This document shows, one piece after another, positions 19,224 to 28,158 of a stretch of DNA of 64,000 nucleotides. The notes under the pieces were generated by a model. That model was not told where the DNA came from and searched no databases. It saw nothing but the letters and a program-made list of their open reading frames with translations. This stretch comes from Actinomycetota bacterium (GTDB lineage: Bacteria; Actinomycetota; Thermoleophilia; Gaiellales; Gaiellaceae). The first letter of the stretch is position 1, and every line of letters begins with the position of its first letter. The translations under genes and the position numbers were made by a program. Location of the stretch: the NCBI GenBank assembly GCA_003162055.1, contig PMNA01000013.1, positions 183,064 to 247,063 on the forward strand, read 5' to 3'.

Positions 19224-19392
19224 CTTGAGCGCGCGCGCCACTATGAATCATGCGAGGATTGCCGTCTAGGAGTATGGAGGCACCGAAGACCGCTACTCCG
19301 CCGATTAGCGACACGAGGCCGGCAATCGGAGCAAAGGCGAGGATCACCCCGCACATCATTCCGAAGGGAATCGCTAGTGCTTCAGCCTTCAT
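19123..19392 (-). CDS. Possible small membrane protein
   Basis: 'MKAEALAIPFGMMCGVILAFAPIAGLVSLIGGVAVFGASILL' has two hydrophobic segments; the C-terminal part is antisense to the Cap4-like gene, so the end is doubtful. Confidence 0.3.
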   Translation of the reverse strand: MKAEALAIPFGMMCGVILAFAPIAGLVSLIGGVAVFGASILLDGNPRMIHSGARAQASRAKRTSARILAHSRDRRRAESRASDSRRGRA

Positions 19393-19439
19393 GCATTTAG
19401 TATGCGTCTGCTTGATCTAGCGCAACCGAGTTTCCGCGA

Positions 19440-19790
19440 TTGGAGATAACTAGCTTGAGTCCTCTGTACGCGATAGCTGTTGGAGCGATCCCGTCGGTGC
19501 TGGCTTTCGCATATCAGCTGAACATGCATCGCCAGGTCCCACCAGGGAACCGCTTACTAGCACTAATCGCCACGATCGTTCCGTCTGCGGCCTGGGTTGT
19601 GAGCATCATCGTCGTGGTGCGCAATGAGCCTCCCGGCGACATCGTTCGCTGGGTCGTGGTACTCGGCATCGCCCTTCCGTCGATCTACGTGTTTCAGAAA
19701 ACGCTCTTGTTGCTTTGGCGTTGGCCTTGGCCCCCGGGCAAAGCGCAGGAAGCTGCAGATCGGATGAAGCTTCCCGAGGACGATTTGTAG
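19440..19790 (+). CDS. Small membrane protein
   Basis: 116 aa with about three predicted TM segments. Confidence 0.55.
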   Translation: MEITSLSPLYAIAVGAIPSVLAFAYQLNMHRQVPPGNRLLALIATIVPSAAWVVSIIVVVRNEPPGDIVRWVVVLGIALPSIYVFQKTLLLLWRWPWPPGKAQEAADRMKLPEDDL

Positions 19791-19914
19791 TTGCCGGCGC
19801 CTCACATGTAGTACGCGTACGTAGGCTCGACGTATGAGCCGTCGGGCAGGTGCTTGATGATGTCGGCGACCTGCCGGGCTGTTCGTAGCGTCACCGACTT
19901 CGCGAAGGCCGATT

Positions 19915-20961
19915 CTATTCTCCGGCTAGCTCGGCCAGTCTCTCCCTCACACCTTCGAAGTTCGAGTCCTCCGCCAGGATTCGCTCGAGGTCTTTCCTCG
20001 CCATCCCCTTCTTTCCCTGAGCCAGGAAGTTCGTCGCCCGCTCGAGAAGAGCGTGGTGACGGATCGCCGCGTCGCGCGAGCGTGACTTGAGCGCTGCTTT
20101 GAAGGACTCGTGGGCGGCATCAAGGAAGCCCTGCTCTCTGAGCGCGACGCCGCGGAAGACGAGAAGAAGCGCGCTCGCGTCGTCTTCGTTTGCAACCTTC
20201 TCGGTCAACTCTACGACTTCATCGAAGCGTTTCATCTGGGCGTAGAGCTCGGCGAGAGAGACGGCGCAGTAGGTTGAGGGCTCGAGCTGCTCAACCGTAT
20301 CTGCCGCCTTCTCCAGTTCGCCCTCGAGCTGGTAGATCTCGGCCAGTGCTAGACCAACTGCATCGCGATTGAGGGGGAGATCTGCGGTCACTCCATCGGC
20401 GATGTTGATCTGGGCATACCCGTGGACATAGCGACTGAAGAAAGGAGTCGTAGCTGGGTCCTGGCTGGTGGCGAACACGCTCTCGAGGCATCCCTTGGCC
20501 TTATCCCGCTCGTCGTTCAGAAGTAACAGCCCGGCGAGCGTGTAGGCGGGAACCCTGAAACCGGCGTCCTGATCGCCCACGGCCTTCATCGCGAGCGCGT
20601 CCTGCTTCTGAACTGCCTTGTAGAGGTCTTTCTCCCCACGAGGGGCGAAGAGACCAGGTTTCGTCGGCCTAGCGACCGGAGCCGAAGGAGCCGAGTGCGG
20701 ACGGGCCGCCTGCTTCTTACCGCCCCTCGTCTTCTGGTAATAGAGGCCGGAGACGCCGGAACTAGCGCTAACGGTTCGTCGACCACTTGAATGGACGCTG
20801 TATCGAGGCCCGGCTCCGCGCGCGCCCACGGTCATCCCCGCACCTCTTTTCGTGACGTTCAGTCGGACGCCCGGCGCGACTTTGAAGGACTTGCGAACCC
20901 GAAACCCGCCCATCGTCTGCTCCTTCGGTAGCTGAAGGTCGAGCCTATCGCCCGGAGTCAA
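19915..20961 (-). CDS. DUF4236 domain plus TPR-like repeat protein
   Basis: 'MGGFRVRKSFKVAPGVRLNVTKRGAGMTVGARGAGPRYSVHSSGRRT' is DUF4236-like; the rest is helical, TPR-like. Confidence 0.8.
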   Translation of the reverse strand: MTPGDRLDLQLPKEQTMGGFRVRKSFKVAPGVRLNVTKRGAGMTVGARGAGPRYSVHSSGRRTVSASSGVSGLYYQKTRGGKKQAARPHSAPSAPVARPTKPGLFAPRGEKDLYKAVQKQDALAMKAVGDQDAGFRVPAYTLAGLLLLNDERDKAKGCLESVFATSQDPATTPFFSRYVHGYAQINIADGVTADLPLNRDAVGLALAEIYQLEGELEKAADTVEQLEPSTYCAVSLAELYAQMKRFDEVVELTEKVANEDDASALLLVFRGVALREQGFLDAAHESFKAALKSRSRDAAIRHHALLERATNFLAQGKKGMARKDLERILAEDSNFEGVRERLAELAGE

Positions 20962-20992
20962 GGGAATCCAGGTAGGCAGCTACTGTTGCAGG

Positions 20993-22312
20993 ATGGGTCA
21001 GTTCGATCACATCGTTGCTGCTCTGAACGCGAGCCCGATCACGGCGGCCTTCAAGGAGATGGCCGAGGCGAACGATTTCAGTCGTCTCGACAAGAGCGAT
21101 GCGATACGTCACCACTTTCTACCCCAGTTCATGCTCCGGGAGTTCGCCCATACACATGCCGGGAAGGACTGCCTCTTCCAAATGGAGGCGAAGAGCCGCA
21201 GGGCCCCGCGGCGGGTAGACGTGAAAACGGCCGCTTCGCGCCGACGCCTATACGCTGCACCAGATGATGACGGCGAGTTATCGAACCGAAATGAAGCGTA
21301 CCTTGCACTGATCGAGGATCACGCGGCCCCGGCCTTACGTCAGCTGATCAGCGACCCGACTTCGATTTCGGCGGGGCAACGAGCAACCATCGCCATTTTC
21401 GTTGCCGTCCAAACGATGCGGACGCCGGCTGCGGCGGAGCAGGTGACGGAAGTGGCGAATATGGCGTTTCAGACCTGGGCGGCTGAGATCTACTCGGATA
21501 AAGAGGCGTTTGCGGCGCGCCATCGTGAGTTCTCCGGGGGCGACCCGAGCGACGAAGAAGTCGAGGCTTTTCGACAGGAAATGATCGCGAGCGTTCGGGA
21601 TGGGCGAGTCCGCCTGGCTGGTCAGGCCGCTGCGCTCTCTTCCGGCCTCACTCATGCAATCGAGATCGTTCCGATGTTGATCGAGTTCGACTGGACGCTC
21701 CTTCAGGCTCCCAGCGGCGGGTTCATCACCTCCGACCGCGCGTACGCCATCCATGACCCTGCTCCACGGTTTCCTTGGGGGCATCAAGCTCTACTCAGCT
21801 CTGAAAAGAGCGAGACGACGATGCCCCTCGGCGACAAAACTTGCCTGCTCATGCGACCGACGCCGATGGGTTGCGGTCTTCATGTGAGGGAGGCGTCGGC
21901 GAAAGAGATCGAGACGATCAACCTGAGGACGTACGGATGGGCCGATGAGTATCTGTTCGCCCGAACGCAGGATGCGCTCGCTGAAGTGCGGAAGGCGGCG
22001 AAACGAAGACCCGGAGACGTCGTGCGACCAAAGCCCTTTGCACGAGTCGTTCTGCTCGACCGTGATCCGGACGACAACTCTCTTGCCGAGGAAAACATAC
22101 GACGTGGCTGGCCGCCCTGGCTCTCAGATGAGGCAGGCGACCCTCACGACTACATGATCATCCCTAGCGACAAGCCACATCCGGAGTTACTCGCCCGAGT
22201 CGAGGATCTCACCGAGCAGCGCGCACGGAAACGGGCCGGAGCCGGTCCAGATGAACCGTTTGAGGGAGGACTCACGAGCATCGAGCTGCATCCGTTCGAT
22301 ATCGAGCCTTAA
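20993..22312 (+). CDS. DUF4238-like protein
   Basis: 'HHFLPQFMLREFAHTHAGKDCLFQ' N-terminal signature; 439 aa. Confidence 0.75.
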   Translation: MGQFDHIVAALNASPITAAFKEMAEANDFSRLDKSDAIRHHFLPQFMLREFAHTHAGKDCLFQMEAKSRRAPRRVDVKTAASRRRLYAAPDDDGELSNRNEAYLALIEDHAAPALRQLISDPTSISAGQRATIAIFVAVQTMRTPAAAEQVTEVANMAFQTWAAEIYSDKEAFAARHREFSGGDPSDEEVEAFRQEMIASVRDGRVRLAGQAAALSSGLTHAIEIVPMLIEFDWTLLQAPSGGFITSDRAYAIHDPAPRFPWGHQALLSSEKSETTMPLGDKTCLLMRPTPMGCGLHVREASAKEIETINLRTYGWADEYLFARTQDALAEVRKAAKRRPGDVVRPKPFARVVLLDRDPDDNSLAEENIRRGWPPWLSDEAGDPHDYMIIPSDKPHPELLARVEDLTEQRARKRAGAGPDEPFEGGLTSIELHPFDIEP

Positions 22313-22337
22313 AGCGGTTTGAGGTAATCGCGAAGGT

Positions 22338-23399
22338 CTACTCGCTGGCCTGACCGCCCCGCCACCGAAACGCGCGCCGAAAGCCGGCTTGCTCGGCCTC
22401 CTCGACCGTTCGGGCGTAGAACTCGCCGCGTTCCGTGTGCACGACCGTCGCGTCGTACATCTGGTCGAAAGGAAGGTGATAGATCTTCTCGCCTGTGGTC
22501 ATCGAGACGTTGCACTTGATGCAGGGGTTGCTCTCGTCCAGGGCAAATCCCTCATCGACCTTGATCTCGAGCCTCTGAGCGAAGGCTCGAGCTCGTTCAG
22601 AGAGCTTGGTCGTCGTTACGAACCGGCCGGTGACGCTGGCGTCAGGGTTGTCGATCCGAAATGCGGTGACGGTGCCGAAGAGCTGGAAGACGTGCTTCTC
22701 GTGGATTGTCTTCTCCCTTGCCCAGCGCTTGCACTGGGTCACCTCGATCAGCCCGTCCTTAAGCGCAATCACGTCACGACCGAGATCCTCGAGACCTTTC
22801 TCGATGCCGTAGTAGCTGACATCGAAGCCGTCGGCCTCGTAGAGGTAGCCGACGTAGCGTTCGTAGTCGCGGCCGACCTGCCATCTCGACTTCTTCGCCT
22901 TCCAGTAGCGATCGAGGGCCCGTTGGTTTCTGGCGACTGGGGGCAGCGATGCCCATCCCTCGCGCGTCAGCCACTCGGAAACTGGGTCATCGGTGGTGTC
23001 CACGTCTGCGGAGGCGAGCTTGACGTAGCTCTCCTCCTCTTCGAGGTCGCGGAGTTCCGTCAGCCAAGGCACGTGCCACTCGTAAAGCTTGAGGAGCTGC
23101 TCGAGATACTTCGCACGCTTGCGGATTACCGCCAGCTCCTTGCTCTTAGCCCGAACGACCTCCGCCGATTGGTATGCCGGGTGCGACTTCCGGATGAGAT
23201 CGTCGGCTTCGATCTTTCCACGAGCGAGTTCGTACTCCGCCCATGCCTCGGCGATCAGCTCGATGCCGGCGAAGCGGTTCTCAAGCATCGTCTCGAGCAG
23301 CTTCTGACCCTCTTCAATCCTCTCCGCGAGAGCTCGCGCGTCGGCGGTCACCTTCGTGAAGTGCCGAAGCGACTTCTCCACCTCCTGCGGCAGGAACAT
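22338..23399 (-). CDS. Mrr-like restriction endonuclease with N-terminal coiled coil
   Basis: 'VGRDYERYVGYLYEADGFDVSYYGIEKGLEDLGRDVIALKDGLIEVTQCKRWA' is Mrr-cat-like; C-terminal Cys-containing module 'CIKCNVSMTTGEKIYHLPFDQMYDATV...GEFYARTVEEAEQAGFRRAFRW'. Confidence 0.85.
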   Translation of the reverse strand: MFLPQEVEKSLRHFTKVTADARALAERIEEGQKLLETMLENRFAGIELIAEAWAEYELARGKIEADDLIRKSHPAYQSAEVVRAKSKELAVIRKRAKYLEQLLKLYEWHVPWLTELRDLEEEESYVKLASADVDTTDDPVSEWLTREGWASLPPVARNQRALDRYWKAKKSRWQVGRDYERYVGYLYEADGFDVSYYGIEKGLEDLGRDVIALKDGLIEVTQCKRWAREKTIHEKHVFQLFGTVTAFRIDNPDASVTGRFVTTTKLSERARAFAQRLEIKVDEGFALDESNPCIKCNVSMTTGEKIYHLPFDQMYDATVVHTERGEFYARTVEEAEQAGFRRAFRWRGGQASE

Positions 23400-23656
23400 C
23401 AGTACCTCTCCGCCGCCGGCTTCCGTCCTCGCTCGATCGGATACTCGTCCGCTTCGAGCGGGAGTCGCCCATCAGGCGGGCGGGGGAAGCGCTCATAGAA
23501 AGAGGCGATTGCGCGCTCCAGACCTTCGATCTCAAGTAGCGCCCGCGCAGTGGCCCGGCGCAGGCGCGAGAGGATGTACTGGTACCGGGCCATCTCCACA
23601 CCAATCCAGGCGCCGACTGCGAGAACGACCAACAGCACGAGGACGCCGCTACTCAT
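23399..23656 (-). CDS. Single-TM small protein upstream of the Mrr-like gene
   Basis: 'MSSGVLVLLVVLAVGAWIGVEMARYQYIL...'; its stop overlaps the nuclease ATG (ATGA). Confidence 0.7.
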   Translation of the reverse strand: MSSGVLVLLVVLAVGAWIGVEMARYQYILSRLRRATARALLEIEGLERAIASFYERFPRPPDGRLPLEADEYPIERGRKPAAERY

Positions 23657-23928
23657 TGTCTGAATACCTCACGCGACCACCCTACGCGCCCGGTTGGGCC
23701 GATTTCAACAACCGGAAATTAAGCCCCGCAGCGCATCAACGGAAATTGAGAACGAACGCTCGTTTGGGGCCATAGCTATCGCTCAACCGCGTGGCGTCGT
23801 GTGACGCGCGGCACTTGTCTCTCTCTTCCACAACGGGTGGAAACGCGTGCGCGGGTACATGATCGCTTCATATCGCTTTCTTTCAGGAGGTCGCTATCGA
23901 CAGGTCGCCTACGTTCTACGAGTTTCGG

Positions 23929-24486
23929 GTGAAGCTCAAGGGGGCCTTCGCGTCCATAGCCAAGACGCGCATGACTCGCCTTGGCGAGTGGCAGTACTCG
24001 ACGAAGAAACCCTCAGGTATCCGGGTCGATTCGCTCTGTTCTGCCCTTCTGGCGAAGATGTGCCTCAGGCCTTGCCCGACAAGCCAAAGACGCCGGCGGC
24101 GGGGAAACGAGCGAAAGAACAAAGCCCAGAAGATCTCAAGCCGACGAGCGAGACAGCCGAAGCGCCGACGCCTGCGCCCCTTCTGTCCTGACTGCGGAGC
24201 GAAGATAGGCGAGCGCCACAAGGAGCGATGCGACGTCGAGCGCTGCTCTGTCTGCTTAAAGCAGCGCCTCCTCTGCGATTGCGAAGGCCACGATCCATGG
24301 GCCGAGGCCTGGGCAGGCGAGTGGCCGGGCGCGGCGGAATGTCGAGCAAGAGGATGGTGGGCGACGAGGTCTCCGGGACTCGGTTGGCAACCGTGCTCTC
24401 CGGAAACGCCAGGGGCAATCGAGGACATCAACCGTCTGACCGTATATCGGGAGGCCGGCGTTGATTGTTTGTACGAGGACGAGTGA
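23929..24486 (+). CDS. Cys-rich protein, C-terminal domain of unknown function; N-terminal boundary uncertain
   Basis: '[58 protein letters not shown]...[19 protein letters not shown]'. A fragment homologous to its C-terminus lies at 27.9-28.0 kb. Confidence 0.5.
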   Translation: MKLKGAFASIAKTRMTRLGEWQYSTKKPSGIRVDSLCSALLAKMCLRPCPTSQRRRRRGNERKNKAQKISSRRARQPKRRRLRPFCPDCGAKIGERHKERCDVERCSVCLKQRLLCDCEGHDPWAEAWAGEWPGAAECRARGWWATRSPGLGWQPCSPETPGAIEDINRLTVYREAGVDCLYEDE

Positions 24487-24519
24487 GTAGGCCGTACGAC
24501 TGAACCGCTTGAACTCTCG

Positions 24520-26475
24520 CTACCAGCCTGACCGGATTTCCGGAAGGTCTTCTGGAAGCCATGGATGAAGACCATCTATGACTCTCTGGATCTGTCGCGT
24601 ATCTACCTCGATGCCGACTGCGACTTCCCGGCGGAGTCGAAGAGCCGAGGCTATCGCGGCGGCGAGTCCCTGAGAATCGATTGCTCGAGCGGCATCGAGC
24701 AATGCGCGAAGGGTCTTGAGCGACGTATTTATCGGCACCTCGGGGTTGAGCGCCTGGAGAGTGCTATACGCGAAGATCTTCTCCGCGTGCGCTTTCGACA
24801 CGAGCGGCGAACCATCGATCGTCCAAGCGGCCGTGGCGAGCGTGAATGCGATCGTCTTCTCCTGCTCGTCTTCGGCCTTGCCCCAGTTGCGAAACGGTGC
24901 GACGGGCCCAAAGGCGGTGTGGCTGCCGTCTTCGTCTGTGGCGTTGAGCTTCAGACTCTCGCAGCCTTCTGGCAACACTGACACGACGCTTGAGATCACG
25001 CCGGTCTTGTCCTGCCCGTCTCGATCGCCACTCGCAGTGAAGGCGCTTCCCTCTCTCGTCACTTCAACGTTATGCCAGCCGTTGAGGAGCAGCACGAACT
25101 TGATCCTTCCCTCGTCTCCGATGTCGATCTGGAGTAGCTCTTCCACGACGATCGAGTTTGCTCCAGCGGCGACGAGGGCTGCGATCGTCCCCCAGTACAT
25201 AGCCGTGATCGATTCGATGCCCGCGAGCGTGATATCCACAAGTTCATCGTCAGTCAGGTAATCGAGCTTGCCGCGGGTGCCAGTGAGGTGGACGCCTCCT
25301 TCATCGATCTCGAATGCTCTGTGAGCGTCGGCGTCGCGAAGCTTCGGGTCGAGGCCAAGGAGGAGATCGTCGTGCCCTTGTTGGGCCGCCTTATCCAGCA
25401 GGGCTCCGATATCGCGCCGTTGTTCGCTCGCATATGGACGTCTGTTTTCGACTGCGATCAGGGTCGCGAGCAACGGATGGGCGATGCGTTCGATCTGTCG
25501 AGCAGCGAGCCTGATCGCTGACTGCACATGGCGCCTGCGGTTCGTGCTCGCAGCCGTTACGGCAGTCGACTCGAAGCCGGCATCGAGCGCTTCTTGAGCC
25601 ACGCTCGCTAGATCTCGCCGCCACTGCTTATCGTCGAGCAACGCTTGTAGAGCAACATCATGGGGTGTGAGCTGCCGATACACGGTCTGCGACACAGCCC
25701 AGAAGCGCTGCTTGTTCATTGACGTCTCGACAGCGAAATCGAGCAGGCGGAGGGCTACGCCAAAGCCTTGTGGGCAGGTGATATCGCCTCCGGTGATTCG
25801 GTCGAAAAGCTCCGCGCCCTGAGTGTCGAGCGAGACCAAATCAGAGCTTCCCGAGAGCGCGGCGATGGCTTCCGCACCAGCGACTAGGCCATCATCCTCT
25901 TGCGAAGGGTCGCCTTCTGTCCGCTCCGACCACTCTGAGTGCTGGTTGAAGCGGTCGAGCACTTGTGCCGCTCTATCGAGGGCCGCCTGTCCACGAGCTT
26001 CCCCTTCCTTAGCCTCATCGATTGTCGGTGCGACGAGCGCTGATAGATAGGCGTCGCGGATCTCGTTATAGGCGGAGAGCACTTCGTCTACCGTGTCCCA
26101 AAGCGCATAGAGTGGTCGCAGTCGCCTCGTGTTTTCGACCCGTCCCTGAAGTGTCTCGAGGTCTCCTAAGGCATTCCGAAGACCGGCGGCGGCCTCGTCA
26201 ACGGATGCCTCCTCTACACGTCGGCAAGCTGCGACGAAGCTGTCTAACCAGGGACGAAGGACTCGAAAGGCCTCTTCGGCACGTAGGGGTTCTCCTTCTC
26301 GGTTGGGCTTTGGCCTAGATGCGCGGTCAACGATGGTTTGGCGCCGTTTTACGTTTTCGTCCACTTCGCCCTCTGGGACACAGGAACAGCTCGGACACCG
26401 CTGCGCGGTTTGACGCTCGGCGCCGCAAGCACAGAGAACCAGCGAAAAAGAGACCGAGAACTCACCCATCTTCAC
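24520..26475 (-). CDS. Large Zn-ribbon protein with HEPN-like Rx4H segment
   Basis: N-terminal 'CACGAERQTAQRCPSC'; internal 'LDPKLRDADAHRAFEIDEGGVHLTGTRGKLDYLTDDELVDITLAGIE' resembles the conserved end of HEPN domains. Confidence 0.7.
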   Translation of the reverse strand: MKMGEFSVSFSLVLCACGAERQTAQRCPSCSCVPEGEVDENVKRRQTIVDRASRPKPNREGEPLRAEEAFRVLRPWLDSFVAACRRVEEASVDEAAAGLRNALGDLETLQGRVENTRRLRPLYALWDTVDEVLSAYNEIRDAYLSALVAPTIDEAKEGEARGQAALDRAAQVLDRFNQHSEWSERTEGDPSQEDDGLVAGAEAIAALSGSSDLVSLDTQGAELFDRITGGDITCPQGFGVALRLLDFAVETSMNKQRFWAVSQTVYRQLTPHDVALQALLDDKQWRRDLASVAQEALDAGFESTAVTAASTNRRRHVQSAIRLAARQIERIAHPLLATLIAVENRRPYASEQRRDIGALLDKAAQQGHDDLLLGLDPKLRDADAHRAFEIDEGGVHLTGTRGKLDYLTDDELVDITLAGIESITAMYWGTIAALVAAGANSIVVEELLQIDIGDEGRIKFVLLLNGWHNVEVTREGSAFTASGDRDGQDKTGVISSVVSVLPEGCESLKLNATDEDGSHTAFGPVAPFRNWGKAEDEQEKTIAFTLATAAWTIDGSPLVSKAHAEKIFAYSTLQALNPEVPINTSLKTLRALLDAARAIDSQGLAAAIASALRLRREVAVGIEVDTRQIQRVIDGLHPWLPEDLPEIRSGW

Positions 26476-26508
26476 AGAATGCCTATCGGCTCGGCGCGAT
26501 TCTGGCTA

Positions 26509-27255
26509 CTACCGCAGTACGAATCGACCGCGAATCGGTTCGACCTGGGCCTCGCCGATATAGCCTTCGAGCACATAGCTCGATGCGAAGATGTGCTCGG
26601 GTATGAGTCCACGGCGCTCTCGGAGCAGCTCCAAGACTGACGTTGGCCAGTGCTCGTTGGAGTTGCCGGGTGACTCGCAGGTCACTGCGAAGATAGCCCT
26701 GATGTTCTCGAGCAGCTCGCTGCCGAAGACCTCGTTCAGGTCGAACGCCTCGACGATGACGACGAGATCGAAGTCGTCGCTCGCATCATGGCGAATCACC
26801 TTAGACTCGACCTCGATGTCAGCTGGAACATCGTCAGATGGGAACCCGGCGAGCTGACCATCGAGCACTAGGGCGATTTCCTCAGCTAGCGCTTGGGCGA
26901 GCGCGACCTTCTTCTTGGCTCCGGCCCGATGCCACGTCCGAGCCTTGACGGTGATGATGAGTGAGGTGGTGGGGAGGTGCTTCGGCTGCATTCTGCGAAG
27001 TTCGGGTTTATTGAGATTCAACGCTCTATCGATATCGACCCAGCGGTAGTCGCCGTACTGCTCCCCAGGCTTCAGCCAGATGCACTCCCGGGTGGAATCT
27101 TGGGGTCGGCGGCTGCGGATGACGGACAGTTGAGTCGGGCCTGAATCCGGGAAAGCAACTTCGACGACCGGATACACGCCTTCGACCCAGACCGAACTGA
27201 CCGCTCCGTACTCACTACCGCGGCGGCCTCTCGCGTGCGAGATCGCAAGACCCAC
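26509..27255 (-). CDS. Hypothetical protein, paralogous at its C-terminus to 34566..34820
   Basis: C-terminal 'NEHWPTSVLELLRERRGLIPEHIFASSYVLEGYIGEAQVEPIRGRFVLR' matches 'EEHWPTVVLDRLREQHRLAPDHIYASSFALEGRIGEIRVKPVRGRLVLR'. Confidence 0.5.
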   Translation of the reverse strand: MGLAISHARGRRGSEYGAVSSVWVEGVYPVVEVAFPDSGPTQLSVIRSRRPQDSTRECIWLKPGEQYGDYRWVDIDRALNLNKPELRRMQPKHLPTTSLIITVKARTWHRAGAKKKVALAQALAEEIALVLDGQLAGFPSDDVPADIEVESKVIRHDASDDFDLVVIVEAFDLNEVFGSELLENIRAIFAVTCESPGNSNEHWPTSVLELLRERRGLIPEHIFASSYVLEGYIGEAQVEPIRGRFVLR

Positions 27256-27569
27256 AAGGTGCTCGTGTTCCGCTCAAAGCTCTGCCTTGCTCTTGCGCCC
27301 GGCCACGCCGCATCAATCGGCAAGCGCAAGTGTGAACTAAACGTCTGAGGAGCCTCGGGCCGGTCCAGCGCTTGAGCTTTATGGCTTGCGAGGCTCCTCG
27401 GGGGAAGACGCTCTTTCGGGATTAGTCGAAAGGCCTCGGCGTGGGCCTACGCACCGGCGAGGGCGGTGGACCGCTTGATGGTCTCGATTCTCTCATCATG
27501 GCTTGGCAAGGTAGGGCGCTCTTGGAGCGCCATGGAGCTACTTCGGTCTCGCCGCGAGATCTGGCCAGC

Positions 27570-27767
27570 TCGACTCTGGCCAGGGTGGCTCGATCGAAAC
27601 GATGCTGAGAAGCGGCCCGAATGCCGGTTCATCCTCAATGACGGAGCGCATCGCACGCTCGGCCGCCTCCCGCGTGGCGAAGAGATCGATGGCGAAGTCG
27701 GAGTCGGAGGAGACCAAGGCCTAGAGCGACATCTCCGAGTATTCAACTAGATCACAGGAAGGCCGTA
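27570..27767 (-). pseudogene. Remnant of the 34775..35131 gene family with an in-frame stop
   Basis: Minus strand reads 'MSL*ALVSSDSDFAIDLFATREAAERAMRSVIEDEPAFGPLLSIVSIEPPW' versus 'MIFYALTSSDSNFAIDVFATRAAAEAAMRSVIEDEPAFEPLLSIVLVEPPW'. Confidence 0.7.
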
Positions 27768-27891
27768 GTCGTCATCCGAGGTCGCTGCGACACTGATTTT
27801 GAATCATGTCGTCATCCGGCTATGCGAACATACGTCCGTGACCAAAGACGAAGCTCACCAGTACGCACTCGAGCTTTTCGCAGCCTACCCG

Positions 27892-27943
27892 GGCGTTTAC
27901 GCGTAGTGACATGGCTAGATGAGTAGCGCGTCGTAAGGCGGCC
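27892..27943 (+). repeat. 52-bp direct repeat, copy 1 (51/52 identical to 43149..43200)
   Basis: GGCGTTTACGCGTAGTGACATGGCTAGATGAGTAGCGCGTCG[T/C]AAGGCGGCC, aligned by eye. Confidence 0.9.
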
Positions 27944-28043
27944 CTGTCCTCCGGATACGCCTGGCGCGGTCGAAGACATCAACCGCCTGGTCTTCTATCG
28001 CGAGGCTGGAGTCGACTGCTTGTACGACGGTGAGGAAGGATAA
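27941..28043 (+). pseudogene. C-terminal fragment of the 23929..24486 Cys-rich gene family
   Basis: '[33 protein letters not shown]' versus '[31 protein letters not shown]'; upstream part missing. Confidence 0.75.
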
Positions 28044-28158
28044 GCTCATGGGAGAGCTGAGAGCGCTAACTTAGGCCTATCGATACCCTGAGTCGTGGGG
28101 AGAATGGGTACCTGGCCAAAACCGGGCCGCAATCCGGCGCGCTTTGTATCGTGGACCT

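Noticed and set aside
19805-19915. Minus-strand frame ...RIESAFAKSVTLRTARQVADIIKHLPDGSYVEPTYAYYM*
   Set aside because: Protein-like but without a start codon and overlapping the DUF4236 gene end; possibly a remnant, not enough to call a feature.
22389-23498. 369-aa plus-strand ORF
   Set aside because: Antisense to the Mrr-like gene, which has recognisable catalytic motifs.
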